DNA from: an uncultured Bacteroidia bacterium
GTDB taxonomy: Bacteria; Bacteroidota; Bacteroidia; NS11-12g; UBA9320
Assembly: GCA_943789165.1 (NCBI GenBank)
Contig: CALSTB010000004.1
Coordinates: 186,001-250,000 of the forward strand
Reading direction: 5' to 3'
Length of the DNA stretch: 64,000 nt
Of the stretch, positions 17,348 to 27,600 are shown piece by piece (the first letter of the stretch is position 1; the number at the start of each line of letters is the position of its first letter). The notes beneath the pieces were generated by a model, which did no database searches, was not told where the DNA came from, and saw only the letters and a program-made list of their open reading frames with translations. The position numbers and the translations under genes were made by a program.

Positions 17348-18492
17348 TAATTTCTATTGTCTTTTAAAGTTTTTGGTGGTGTGTAATGTATTTTATTCCA
17401 ATCTTTTACATACAACGCAGATTTAATATCGTCTGCTTCATATCCGTAAATGGCCTCATAGTTCACCCTTTTTAACGTGTACTTAAACTCTTTTTCTTTT
17501 AAAAATTCAACGAGGGGTTTAAACTGAACTAAAATGCTTTTATCGTTGACTTCGGATACCGCCATTTCTGGCATCGGTACCTCATTTATATAAATGCGAA
17601 TTTTATGAGGTGTGTACGATATTTGGTTGTTTTCATGTTTAACCCAAACTTCCGACACGTCGATCCTTGTAACCTTTAGTTGTGTATTGATGTCTAAATA
17701 GTGCACCGCCGGCGTTGCCGTTTCGTTGTAATAAATGTTTCGGTTTGCGTTGTAATAAGACTCTATCGCATGGCATATCCAGAAGTTTCCAGAAGAACTG
17801 TCTAATCCCGGATGGATAAAGTATTCCACTTCTTTGGTCGGAGTTATGACGTAACAATTTGTGTTAATCTTCTTAGAATTGAAGATGTCATTTTTTATAT
17901 CGAAAGCAGCAGACGGGTTTTTAACCAAGTCTACATTCCCGAATTTAGCAATGTTAAAAAAGTATTTCTTACTCATTACCGCTTGCCAATAACTGAGATT
18001 AGATGACCCGTTAATATTGGTAGGGATGACTACTTGGCTCAAAAGCGTTTGCACATCAGCCGCATCAATATAGCCAAAGTTTACCTTGTTGCCTTCTTTG
18101 TTCCGTGCGAAGAACGAGAATCCCAATACCTGAAACTCAAAGTCCTTTTTATATAACTTCCAGTACTCATATATAAATAAGTCGTCCGCATCCCGGAATT
18201 GTAGGTCATTTTGTTGTTCTAAAAGTTGCAGAGCTTTTGGAGAAATATGAACCTTTTTTGCTGGAGAGTCCCACAGTTTTACCGTTTCGTCTAAGATGTA
18301 CTTGTAAAAAAGCTTGTACGACCCTTCCACGATATTGAAACCAACGGTGTCATTCTGCTTGTGTTTGTTGATTTGGATAATAGTAGGGGTGTAGTCGAAA
18401 CCAGCACCATACAGGGGTACAACAAAGCATAGCAGTAATGAACTGATTAGAATTCTAGTTCTCAAATTTGAAACTGTTTTTGCTTTAATCAC
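17347..18492 (-). CDS. Exported protein of unknown function
   Basis: The 381-residue protein has a signal peptide (hydrophobic ILISSLLLCFVVPLYGAG) and no transmembrane segment after it. It is rich in K, N, Y and F. Segments such as YKLFYKYILDETVKLWDSP, ISPKALQLLEQQND and LFIYEYWKLYKKDFEFQVLGFSFF alternate helices and strands. The layout recalls the GldN/PorN ring protein of T9SS (conserved W/Y residues, a protein in which two similar halves lie after the signal), but I cannot show homology and do not claim it. It is directly upstream of, and coupled by TAATG to, the phosphohexomutase gene. Confidence 0.6.
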   Translation of the reverse strand: MIKAKTVSNLRTRILISSLLLCFVVPLYGAGFDYTPTIIQINKHKQNDTVGFNIVEGSYKLFYKYILDETVKLWDSPAKKVHISPKALQLLEQQNDLQFRDADDLFIYEYWKLYKKDFEFQVLGFSFFARNKEGNKVNFGYIDAADVQTLLSQVVIPTNINGSSNLSYWQAVMSKKYFFNIAKFGNVDLVKNPSAAFDIKNDIFNSKKINTNCYVITPTKEVEYFIHPGLDSSSGNFWICHAIESYYNANRNIYYNETATPAVHYLDINTQLKVTRIDVSEVWVKHENNQISYTPHKIRIYINEVPMPEMAVSEVNDKSILVQFKPLVEFLKEKEFKYTLKRVNYEAIYGYEADDIKSALYVKDWNKIHYTPPKTLKDNRN

Positions 18493-18540
18493 CTTAAACG
18501 GACGCTTTTATTGTGTTTGTGCTACAAATATCATTCTAAA

Positions 18541-19755
18541 TTAGACGAAAGCGTTTTCGCCTGTGATTTCCATACCCAAAATTAATAAATGTATGTCGTG
18601 TGTACCTTCATAGGTGATAACGGATTCAAGGTTGGCCATATGCCGCATGATTGGGTAGTCTCCAGAAATGCCCATGCCTCCTAATATTTGTCTTGACTCA
18701 CGTGCAATTTGTAAGGCAATTTCGACATTGTTTCGTTTTGCCATACTAATTTGAGAAGGAGTGGCCTTGCCCTCATTCATAAGTGTGCCTAATCGCCAAG
18801 CCAATAACTGTGCTTTGGTAATTTCCGTCAGCATTTCAGACAATTTCTTTTGCTGTAATTGGAAACCACCAATGGGTTTGCCGAATTGCATTCTTTCTTT
18901 ACTGTATTTGACTGCTGTTTGATAACAATCCATTGCGGCACCTATGACGCCCCAGCTTATTCCGTAGCGTGCTGAATTCAAGCAGGTAAGTGGCCCTTTA
19001 AGTCCTTTAACATTTGGAAAAATATTAGACTTTGGTACGCGCACATTGTCGAAAACAAGCTCGCCAGTAGCTGAAGCCCTCAAACTCCATTTTTTATGTG
19101 TGGTTGGCGTGGTGAAACCTTCCATGCCTCTTTCCACGATTAATCCGTGAACAACACCTTCCTCGTTTTTACCCCAAACAACGGCGATATCGCAGAATGG
19201 CGCATTGCTAATCCACATTTTAGCGCCATTCAAAATAACATGGTCTCCATCTTCTTTGATATTGGTTTCCATGCTGCTAGGGTCAGAACCGTGATTTGGT
19301 TCTGTCAACCCAAAACTGCCAAGAAACTCTCCTGAGGCCAGTTTTGGTAAATACTTTCTTTTTTGTTCTTCACTACCAAACTTAAAAATGGGATACATGA
19401 CTAAAGAGCCCTGAACACTGGCAGTAGAACGCACGCCAGAATCACCTCTTTCTAATTCCTGCATCGCAAGACCATAAGAGATGTAGTCTAAACCGCCACC
19501 ACCATATTCCGTTGGAATTTGAGGGCCAAAACATCCAATGTGTCCAAGTTGAGAAACAATGTGTTGTGGAAACACTGCTTGTTGACAGCATTCGTCAATG
19601 ATTGGAGAAATTTCTTTTTTTACCCAACTGCGCACAGAATCACGAACAAGTTTATGCTCTTCGGTTAACAAACTATCCAATGCGTAAAAATCTGGATGCG
19701 TAAAAGTATCAACCTGATTATTATGAGCCTTAAGTGATTCAAAATCCAAATCCAT
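18541..19755 (-). CDS. gcdH: Acyl-CoA dehydrogenase, glutaryl-CoA dehydrogenase type
   Basis: The 404-residue protein shows the acyl-CoA dehydrogenase fold: GCFGPQIPTEYGGGGLDYISYGLAMQELER, FGLTEPNHGSDPSSM, and NGAKMWISNAPFCDIAVVW. The C-terminal IYG-like segment is RQILGGMGISGDYPIMRHMANLESVITYEGTHDIHLLILG, in which the Glu of YEGT is the catalytic base. RSTASVQGSLVMYPI and the YEGTHDIH region are typical of glutaryl-CoA dehydrogenases, which oxidise and decarboxylate glutaryl-CoA to crotonyl-CoA in lysine and tryptophan breakdown, using FAD. A TATCTTTG promoter element lies just upstream. Confidence 0.9.
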   Translation of the reverse strand: MDLDFESLKAHNNQVDTFTHPDFYALDSLLTEEHKLVRDSVRSWVKKEISPIIDECCQQAVFPQHIVSQLGHIGCFGPQIPTEYGGGGLDYISYGLAMQELERGDSGVRSTASVQGSLVMYPIFKFGSEEQKRKYLPKLASGEFLGSFGLTEPNHGSDPSSMETNIKEDGDHVILNGAKMWISNAPFCDIAVVWGKNEEGVVHGLIVERGMEGFTTPTTHKKWSLRASATGELVFDNVRVPKSNIFPNVKGLKGPLTCLNSARYGISWGVIGAAMDCYQTAVKYSKERMQFGKPIGGFQLQQKKLSEMLTEITKAQLLAWRLGTLMNEGKATPSQISMAKRNNVEIALQIARESRQILGGMGISGDYPIMRHMANLESVITYEGTHDIHLLILGMEITGENAFV

Positions 19756-19777
19756 GATGTGTTTTTAAGTAGATTTG

Positions 19778-19785
19778 CAAAGATA
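19778..19785 (-). promoter_or_regulatory. Bacteroidota -7 promoter element before gcdH
   Basis: The reverse strand reads TATCTTTG (TAnnTTTG), 22 bases before the gcdH ATG. Confidence 0.55.
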
Positions 19786-19818
19786 GACTTTCAATAGAAG
19801 TCGCCCTATTAAGCGTGT

Positions 19819-20172
19819 ATGAATTCTACCACAGGTGTACTAAAAATTAACGATTATCGAATCTGGGCATACCATGGCTGGTACGAAGAGGAAAGAATGA
19901 TTGGTGGTGAGTATGCTGTTGATGTGGCGCTAACCCTAAAAATAGAGGGTACATCCTTACAATTGTCAGACACCATTGATTACCAAGATGTTGTAAATTT
20001 GATTCAAGTAGTGATGGCGAAACCTTATAAGTTAATTGAAGAGAGTTGTGCTGGCATTGTGCAAGCAATCCAAGAGCATTCTTCTAAACATACAGCCATA
20101 AAGGTGACGGTCACCAAACTAAACATACCCATTAACAATCTTCATTCAACCTCTTTTACTTTAACATCATAA
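19819..20172 (+). CDS. folB: Dihydroneopterin aldolase
   Basis: The 117-residue protein fits the family length and carries INDYRIWAYHGWYEEERMIGGEYAVDVALTL. The Glu in YEEE binds the pterin. VNLIQVVMAKPYKLIEESCAGIVQAI matches the helix with the second conserved Glu, and VTVTKLNIPI holds the catalytic Lys region. The enzyme cleaves 7,8-dihydroneopterin to 6-hydroxymethyl-dihydropterin in folate synthesis. It is divergent from gcdH and lies 3 bases before the Asp-box protein gene. Confidence 0.9.
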   Translation: MNSTTGVLKINDYRIWAYHGWYEEERMIGGEYAVDVALTLKIEGTSLQLSDTIDYQDVVNLIQVVMAKPYKLIEESCAGIVQAIQEHSSKHTAIKVTVTKLNIPINNLHSTSFTLTS

Positions 20173-20175
20173 TTA

Positions 20176-22737
20176 ATGAGAAACATTGAAGTAGGCATTT
20201 TAAGCTTCTTAATTTTGGTCATCTCCTCATGTTCCACACAGAAAGGCGAGCAAGAGGAAGCGCCTGCGCCAGCGTACGTAATGCATGAAGAACTGATGAC
20301 CAAAAATCCTAAAACGGGTCAGGTTGAACGCGAAAAACTGTGGGCGTATTTATTGAATCAAAAATCGACTTTGGGAAAGTCGAACGTGTTTCACAAGCGC
20401 GTGGTCTACCCAAATTCATGGAAACCGGTTGATGACTTTTTTGCCAGCTTAGCAGTTCAACGTTTGGTATACGACCCTAACAATACAAAGATTATGTATT
20501 TCTGTACGGGCGAAGGATGGAACAATGCAGACGCTGCAAGAGGTGCTGGTGTATGGAAATCAATCGATGGCGGAGAATCTTGGAACCAGTTATCGTCTAC
20601 CTTAACAGATACATTTTGGTATTGTCATGACATGTTGATACATCCGGTGACATCAGACGTGTATGTTGCGACCCGAGAAGCAGGTATTGTAAGAAGTAAA
20701 GATGGAGGGAACAGTTGGGAAGTGGTGTTAAATGCCAATTTAGGAGCAGAGTCGAATCGTTCCACCGACCTAGATATTACGGCGGATAACGAATTGGTGG
20801 CTTGTATAGGTAATTTCTCAACTGATGGTATTTATTTTTCTCTAACGGGAAATCCGAATGACTGGGAAAAGAGGATGAATGGTATGACGACCAATAATCG
20901 GCGTATTGTGATATCTACCGCTCCAAGTAATGCCAATGTGATGTATGCTATTCCGACCAGCAGTGTGTCAGTAGATTCCAATCGTATACATGGGGTGTTT
21001 CGTACAAATGATAAAGGGTTGAATTGGACAATGACCAGCTTACCAGGTGGTGATCGTGACTTAGCTAAAAAACAAGGTTGGTATGACTTGATTGTCAAAG
21101 TATCACCCACAGATGAAAACGTAGTATTGGTTGGCGGACTGAATGTTTATAGAACGACGGATGGTGGCGATACTTGGGAGCAAATGTTTGAAGGAGACCG
21201 CAGAAAGAAGAGTGATTTACAGTATGTGCACGTAGATCAGCATGAGGTGTTGTTTAAATCCAGTGATACGGTGCTTTTGGGAAATGATGGAGGAATTTAT
21301 AGATGTGACGACATTTTAGCGGATACGCCATATTTCTATTCCATCAATAAAAATTATAATGTTACACAGTTCTATGCGGGCGACATTGATGCCACTACAG
21401 GAAGTTCTTTCGTAATTGGTGGCACTCAAGATAATGGATCCTTGGGTTCAGAATCTGATGGCATTGCTGAATACCGTCAGTTGTCGTGGGCAGATGGAAG
21501 TTACTGTAACATCGATCACAAAGACCCTGATATTTTTTATACGACTACGCAGTACCGAAGGTTATACAGGAACAATCATGGCAAGATAGATACGTTGACC
21601 AATGACAACATTGTTAACAACAATACCTTGTTTATCAACCCAATAGAAATGGATCCGAATGATCCAGAGTTACTATATCAGCTCACGAATAGAGGTCTTT
21701 GGAGATTGCCAAAGGCACGAACTGCAACTGCGGATGACTGGCAAAAAGCTTGTCGAAATTTCGGTTCATTTTCGGCTATTGGAATCAGTAAGAGCGCCCC
21801 AAATACCGTGTTTTTAGGTCGGACCACAGGTGGGGTAATTTATCGAATTGACAACGCAAATACTTCTCCTGATGACTTTTTGCCAATCAATTGCGATCCC
21901 AGTGGATTTCTACCCGATGCCTATTGTCATAGTATTTATGTAGACCCAAACGACGTAAATCACGTGTTGGTTTCTTATTCTAACTATGGAGTAGAAAGCG
22001 CATGGGAAACAAAAGATATCCTCTCGGGCAATCCAACTTGGGTGAGTCATGAAGGCAACTTGCCGGATATCCCCATTCGATGGGCGTTATTACATCCAAC
22101 AGACAAGAATGTATGTTACTTGGCTACTGAAGCTGGTGTGATGATGACCACAAAGCTTGATGGGCCAAATACAAATTGGGTTAGCGTGAACAATGGGTTG
22201 GCAAACTTAAAGGTGAACATGTTGCGCATTCGTGAAAGCGATCAAACATTATTGGCCGCGACACACGGAAGAGGCATGTTTACAGGTAAAATCCAAAATG
22301 ACTATACCTTAGAATGGGAGGAGAGAGGACCACGAAACGTAGCAGGGCGGACACGAACCTTGATGTTCGACCCGAATGATCCATCTGGTAAAAAACTATG
22401 GGCCGGTAGTGTTTCTGGAGGTTTGTGGTATGTCCATAATTGGGATTCTGTCAACACCTCTTATGAAGTTTATGACGCTGAATTCTCGGTGCAAGTAGGA
22501 CCTAATCCAGTCTTTAGTCCAAACCTGAATGTGTATGTATCCATCGATCGACAGCGAACCATCGATTTCACTGTTTACAGCCTAACAGGAGAAAAAGTGG
22601 CATTTGTTCAAAGCACTATGGCCGCAGGAAGTCATACGGTAATTATGCCAACTCAAGGTTGGATTCGCTCATCCGTTTACTTCCTCGTGGTAACATCAGA
22701 GGAAAATAAAGAAGTTTTTAGGGTGGTAGTGATGTAG
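20176..22737 (+). CDS. Asp-box beta-propeller protein with lipobox and T9SS-type C-terminal tail
   Basis: The 853-residue protein opens with a lipoprotein-like signal (hydrophobic, ISSC at about residues 16-19). It contains at least four clear Asp-box units (SIDGGESW, SKDGGNSW, TNDKGLNW, TTDGGDTW) and long propeller domains like those of sortilin and BNR proteins. The last 80 residues resemble a T9SS type A sorting domain: VGPNPVFSPNLNVYVSI, FTVYSLTGEKVAFV, and SSVYFLVVTSEENKEVFRVVVM. A lipidated N-terminus plus a T9SS tail is unusual. No catalytic residues can be assigned. It shares layout with the protein at 8410-10533, but only this one has the tail. Confidence 0.8.
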   Translation: MRNIEVGILSFLILVISSCSTQKGEQEEAPAPAYVMHEELMTKNPKTGQVEREKLWAYLLNQKSTLGKSNVFHKRVVYPNSWKPVDDFFASLAVQRLVYDPNNTKIMYFCTGEGWNNADAARGAGVWKSIDGGESWNQLSSTLTDTFWYCHDMLIHPVTSDVYVATREAGIVRSKDGGNSWEVVLNANLGAESNRSTDLDITADNELVACIGNFSTDGIYFSLTGNPNDWEKRMNGMTTNNRRIVISTAPSNANVMYAIPTSSVSVDSNRIHGVFRTNDKGLNWTMTSLPGGDRDLAKKQGWYDLIVKVSPTDENVVLVGGLNVYRTTDGGDTWEQMFEGDRRKKSDLQYVHVDQHEVLFKSSDTVLLGNDGGIYRCDDILADTPYFYSINKNYNVTQFYAGDIDATTGSSFVIGGTQDNGSLGSESDGIAEYRQLSWADGSYCNIDHKDPDIFYTTTQYRRLYRNNHGKIDTLTNDNIVNNNTLFINPIEMDPNDPELLYQLTNRGLWRLPKARTATADDWQKACRNFGSFSAIGISKSAPNTVFLGRTTGGVIYRIDNANTSPDDFLPINCDPSGFLPDAYCHSIYVDPNDVNHVLVSYSNYGVESAWETKDILSGNPTWVSHEGNLPDIPIRWALLHPTDKNVCYLATEAGVMMTTKLDGPNTNWVSVNNGLANLKVNMLRIRESDQTLLAATHGRGMFTGKIQNDYTLEWEERGPRNVAGRTRTLMFDPNDPSGKKLWAGSVSGGLWYVHNWDSVNTSYEVYDAEFSVQVGPNPVFSPNLNVYVSIDRQRTIDFTVYSLTGEKVAFVQSTMAAGSHTVIMPTQGWIRSSVYFLVVTSEENKEVFRVVVM

Positions 22738-22741
22738 GTTG

Positions 22742-23797
22742 ATGGGATTGGTTTATGTGTTTTGTCCGGCTAGAATAATTAGTGGAGGTCCCGAGGCTTT
22801 ACATCAACTAGTCGATGGCATCAATCACCTAGGCGGTAAGGCGTTTATTGTGTATGTTGATAATGGTGAAATATGTGATAGGAAGATTAATCCGCCACAA
22901 CGATATCAATGTTACAAAACACCCGTAATCAATAAAAACACGATAGTCTACAGCAGAGAAAACCATTTTGTCGTTCCTGAGTCCATGCCAGAACTACTAC
23001 AATATGTCACGACAGGAATGAAGTATTTGTGGTGGTTGAGTGTTGGTTTTAGACAACAGGACTTTGATTATTCAACGCTACGAGACACTATACACCTTTA
23101 TCAAAGTGAACATGCCCGAGCCTATGTACAGACAATGGTCAATCCAACTGAGTTATTACCATTGTCAGACTATGTGGTTGCAGCACCTGTGGCACCTTCA
23201 GAGAAAAAAAATAAAATCGCTTTAGTTGAACGTAAATTGGATGCCAGGTATAAAGATGTTGTGGACGCCTTACAAAAGCAATTTGACGTACAACTGGTGC
23301 GAGGTCTGTCACGTTATAGACTAGCACAATTACTGAGTAGCTCTAAAATTTTTGTTGATTTTGGAAATCATCCAGGAAAAGATCGCCTGCCCAGAGAAGC
23401 GGCATTATTTGACAACATCATTATTACAAGTAATTTGGGTGCGTGTGAGAATGAAATAGATGTACCTATTCCCGAGAAATATAAACTGGACAACTCTGTT
23501 TCTTTTGAGAATTTAAATGCGCTGGTCCAATCATGTTTAACTAACTACACAGCGGTGAAGAAAGAGTTTGACGATTATCGAGAGGAAATTGGACAAGAGA
23601 AGCATGTGTTTTTCTCGGAGATAAATAGTGCATTTGGTTTAAACAAAACAGACGATGTCGTACAATCTCTCACTAAGAGACATAACCCAGTTACATCAAC
23701 ATTTCATGAGAGATTGTCAGAATCCACAGTGATGTTGAAGTTTAAGAAGCTGATAGAATATATTAGAATTGTCGTAATTAAGAGATCAAGTAGATGA
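22742..23797 (+). CDS. Putative glycosyltransferase-like protein
   Basis: I place the start at the ATG at 22742; a TTG precedes it. The 351-residue protein opens FCPARIISGGPEALHQLVDGI, like the donor-side N-terminus of GT-B enzymes (an early glycine-rich loop). It later has LSRYRLAQLLSSSKIFVDFGNHPGKDRLPREAALFDNIIITS, which resembles the C-terminal nucleotide-sugar region with a conserved E. The family is uncertain. It ends with ATGA overlap into the next glycosyltransferase gene, so the pair is probably translated together in surface polysaccharide or glycoprotein synthesis. Confidence 0.6.
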   Translation: MGLVYVFCPARIISGGPEALHQLVDGINHLGGKAFIVYVDNGEICDRKINPPQRYQCYKTPVINKNTIVYSRENHFVVPESMPELLQYVTTGMKYLWWLSVGFRQQDFDYSTLRDTIHLYQSEHARAYVQTMVNPTELLPLSDYVVAAPVAPSEKKNKIALVERKLDARYKDVVDALQKQFDVQLVRGLSRYRLAQLLSSSKIFVDFGNHPGKDRLPREAALFDNIIITSNLGACENEIDVPIPEKYKLDNSVSFENLNALVQSCLTNYTAVKKEFDDYREEIGQEKHVFFSEINSAFGLNKTDDVVQSLTKRHNPVTSTFHERLSESTVMLKFKKLIEYIRIVVIKRSSR

Positions 23798-24678
23798 TTC
23801 ATTGCATCGTAGTTGGGTATCATAAATGGAGGGAAGTTGAAGCCTTAGTAGGACAGCTAGCGTCACTCGAAATGGATGACGTTTGGATTCATTTTGCTGA
23901 TAACTTAGGAGATAGTGAAATCATTAAACGCGTGAAGGTTTACCCAAATGTCACCTATTATTCTTTTCGCAATATAGGCTTTGGAAATGCGGCGAATCAC
24001 ATTCTACGATCTAATCAATGGCCTGAGGATAGTTTGTTTGTCATCATGAACGATGACATTTTATTCAAGGGTAACGGCTTTGGTCACCTAGTAAATACGT
24101 ATAATAAAATTTCAGAACGACAAGATAATGTTGGAGTGGTCTCTCCGTCATTCGTGGCTTCACGAAGTTCAGAAGATTCATCAAGATATTTTCAGTTATC
24201 AAAATTTAATCAAGGTATTTATACGGAAATGATTTTTGGACCAGCTGCATGCTGGATGGTTAATTATACCTTTCTAAAAAAAGTGGGAGGTTTTTATCCT
24301 GGGTTTTTTATGTATGGCGAAGATTTAGAATTATTAAATAGGGCCAGTTATTACGGGTTTAAACACTATTTGGTTCATGATTCACTGGTGCTACACGATT
24401 TCGATTATCCGCCAAAAGATGAAAGTCTACGACTCATGAAAGAAACCAATCTTATAGCTGCGCACTATTTGGATTTGAATTCACGATGGAAGGGACATGT
24501 CTTTGCAACGAAAGGATTGATAGTTTCCTTCAGTAGAGGACAGTTTACACGATTTAAATTCATTTTTTTAGGCTACCTCCAGTTTTTTCTAAAGTCTGCG
24601 ACGTTACGCCGCGCCAAAATGAATCACAAATCACCACAGGATTTCAGGTATATACAACCCTTATCTAGCAATATATAA
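23794..24678 (+). CDS. Glycosyltransferase family 2 protein
   Basis: The 294-residue protein has a GT-A fold: CIVVGYHKWREVEALVGQL at the N-terminus, the NIGFGNAANHIL motif, and the metal-binding acidic motif MNDDILF (about residues 85-90). GPAACWMVNYTFLKKVGGFYPGFFMYGEDLELLNRA holds the acceptor site and catalytic ED, as in rhamnosyltransferase-like enzymes. It transfers a sugar from a nucleotide donor; the sugar is unknown. Its 3' end overlaps the opposing porU2-like gene by 18 bases. Confidence 0.88.
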   Translation: MIHCIVVGYHKWREVEALVGQLASLEMDDVWIHFADNLGDSEIIKRVKVYPNVTYYSFRNIGFGNAANHILRSNQWPEDSLFVIMNDDILFKGNGFGHLVNTYNKISERQDNVGVVSPSFVASRSSEDSSRYFQLSKFNQGIYTEMIFGPAACWMVNYTFLKKVGGFYPGFFMYGEDLELLNRASYYGFKHYLVHDSLVLHDFDYPPKDESLRLMKETNLIAAHYLDLNSRWKGHVFATKGLIVSFSRGQFTRFKFIFLGYLQFFLKSATLRRAKMNHKSPQDFRYIQPLSSNI

Positions 24679-27600
24679 TTTGCCAAAACCATTGTTGAAC
24701 AAGTGATCGGAACTGGTTTCTGATAATTCAACTTGTTGGCCGTTTGCTCTGATTTCAGCTTTATATAAATAGACGCCGTTGGCCAATTTGTCTCCAAAAT
24801 CATCCGTACCATCCCAGCAATATTCGGTAAGATTATTCCCGATTCTCAATGGACCGAGCTCGTCTTGATCAATTTGTTTAACTAGGCGACCTGTTATGGT
24901 GTAAATGTTAATTTTCATTTGATCAGGAACTTCATTCCCTGTGCATGTGAACACAAATTTCGCACATGTTGTAAATGGGTTAGGGTAAGGATATATGTTG
25001 GTGATGGTTTGTTTGCTCTCAACTTTAAAGTTGATGGTGTATGATGGGTTGTCTGCACCATTTCCACTTTTATCCATTAACCGAACTTTTAGGGTGTAGA
25101 TACCGTCTGGTAGGTTTTGTGTTTGGTAATTGACCACAGCTTTCTCTTTAGGTCCTGAGGAAGGAGTAAAGGAATACATTGGATCCATAATGGTTAGCGT
25201 ATCAAACTTACTAGCCCCAGGGTATTTTAATTCGATGTGGAACAAATTAGGATCATCAATGTATAAATATTCATTTTCATCAACCGCTACAATAGATATT
25301 AGGGTATTGCCGCTGACAAGGTCGTTATTAAGAATGTGGTAGTTGTCGAAGGTGACATCAAATAAAGGGTCACGAGCGTCTTTGGTTACGTAAAATCGTT
25401 TGTAGTATAAGTTGTTCTTATATTCATTTTCAAGCACTTGTTGGTCGTGATTTGCCGTAACAAACAATTGGTAGTTTCCTGCCAAGTCGGTTGTTTCAAT
25501 TGTGTCACGCAATGCTTTAGAGCCACCAACTGCAATTGAGGTAATATGCAGGGTATCTACAATGGTTTCAGTGCCATTTTGATGAACCAGTTTGACTTCG
25601 GTAGTAAATGGGTCGAATGTCAATTTTGAGATGTTTTCAAAAATGGTAGCAAAGTGGATGGACTCGCCTTGAGCAACGGTGTCCTTAGACAGTTCATCCA
25701 TAGAGTCGATGTTTATGGTTCCCTCAGAAACGCCGGTATAATGAACTGTCCAACGATCGATGTTTGTAGGTGTGAAGTTCTCTGGATCGTGCAATTCCAA
25801 CTTCATTTTCAGATACGGATATTGAGCAGCATCGATAGAAGATATATCAAAATCAGTACTGTCCACATATTTGAATAAGGTGGATTCATTTCCGTTTGCC
25901 TTTACCCCAATAACAGCAATGGCGAAACTATCTTTTCCAGAATCTTCATTTTTAAGGTCAAACTTTATCCTGCTCCAATTAGTTGCCGGACCAATAGTTT
26001 CCGTTGTTATTGAACCTGAAGTTGAACGTGGATAGATGTTAAAAAACATCTCATATGTTTGGTTAATGGGAGGAGTGACAGTATCACTGTAATCCGCATA
26101 CTTCTCCAAACTCTGTACTGGGTCTCCTTTCGTTCCGAATAAGGCAAAAGGTTCTCCTTCTTTAACAATGCCCATACCAGTAATACCAAATTTGGCTAGT
26201 TCATCAAAAATCTCGATTTCCCATTGTTCGATGCCTGTGATACGGTTGTTGTGCATCACCAGGTGGTATCCGTCAGGGATGGTTTTCAAAAACTGTAAAA
26301 AGGAGTCACGGTGTTCTTTAACAGAAGTGTTGAATAGGTATACGCCCGTCTTTTGGTTTGCGATATAATATTCCTTTTGATTTTCTGGAGGGTTGGCCTG
26401 CCAATATGGATTGGTTGGATACTTTTGATTATAAAAGCTCTCGTAGTTCAACCTTTTTTCTGTGTCAGGGTGAAATGCCATTGCATGTACACCGTTTGGC
26501 TGATAATTGTACACAATATTCACTGCGCCACCTATTTGAATCCAATTCCAGTTGAAACCAGCTACTGGGAACCTTCCATTGGTCAAAATACTTAAGGAGT
26601 TCCCTGCTTTTCTAGTATAACTTAATTGGTGTGTAGAAGAGTCGAAAACCATAAAATCTAAAGAAGTGTTTAAAAGGTTTTCAAAATTGGCTTCACTCCA
26701 ACCTACATGCTCTTGGTATAAATACGCAAAGGAGCCTACACTCCAATCACTTTCAACCGTGTCTTGCACTGTCTTGATACGATAGAAGTAATCAACCTTA
26801 TTCTGTGGTGGCATTGGCATGCTGTATCGAAGGATATTCAGTGTAGTCGTAAATTGTTTTTGAATTTTTAATGCACTGGAGAAGTCTATGTTCGTATCCA
26901 ATTCAATCACGACGTCGATACTGTTTTTATCTGAGTTGGAAATTTGGAACACAAATTCCACGTCACTCGTATTCACTATAGCATTTGGTAATGGATAGAT
27001 AATCAATGGTTTTTTAAGTTCAAACAAGTGATCAAACGAGACAAGGTTGTTTGTCTCCCCGATGGGCATATTTTCTTGGATCTTGTTTGATGGGTCAATG
27101 TTGAAACCGAAAGTGATTAATCCAGATAAAAAATTTGACTTTTCAATCGTTACGCTTCTTTTCGCTTTGTAGTTTGGAATGTCAAACATGCCTCGAAACA
27201 CTTCTTTGGTCTCACTGCTGTTGGACGCAGTTAATACCATTTCGATACTGTCTGTTGAAGTCTTACCAAGGTTCACCAGATCAAAATCGATAATAATGTC
27301 GTTGACGGCACTGAAGTTAGTAGACACTGCTCCATTCCGTATAGTAACATCAGGAGCAATCGGAGCATGAATCTTTAACGCAGGGTCTCCTTGATACACC
27401 AATTGTCTTGAATTAATAACGTTCAAATTGTCGCTTGGATTCTGGTATTTTTGGATTGTCGTCTTAATGGAACTACCAACGCTCTGACCATACTGGTTTT
27501 GTAACAGTTCCGTATGAAGGATTTTGGTATAGGATACTAAAGGAGACGTATAGCCTAAACCAGTACCAGCAATCCAGTTAATGGCGCCCTTATTTTTTGC

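Noticed and set aside
17347-18492. Naming this gene gldN/porN
   Set aside because: Only the general layout is similar; no diagnostic motif could be matched by eye.
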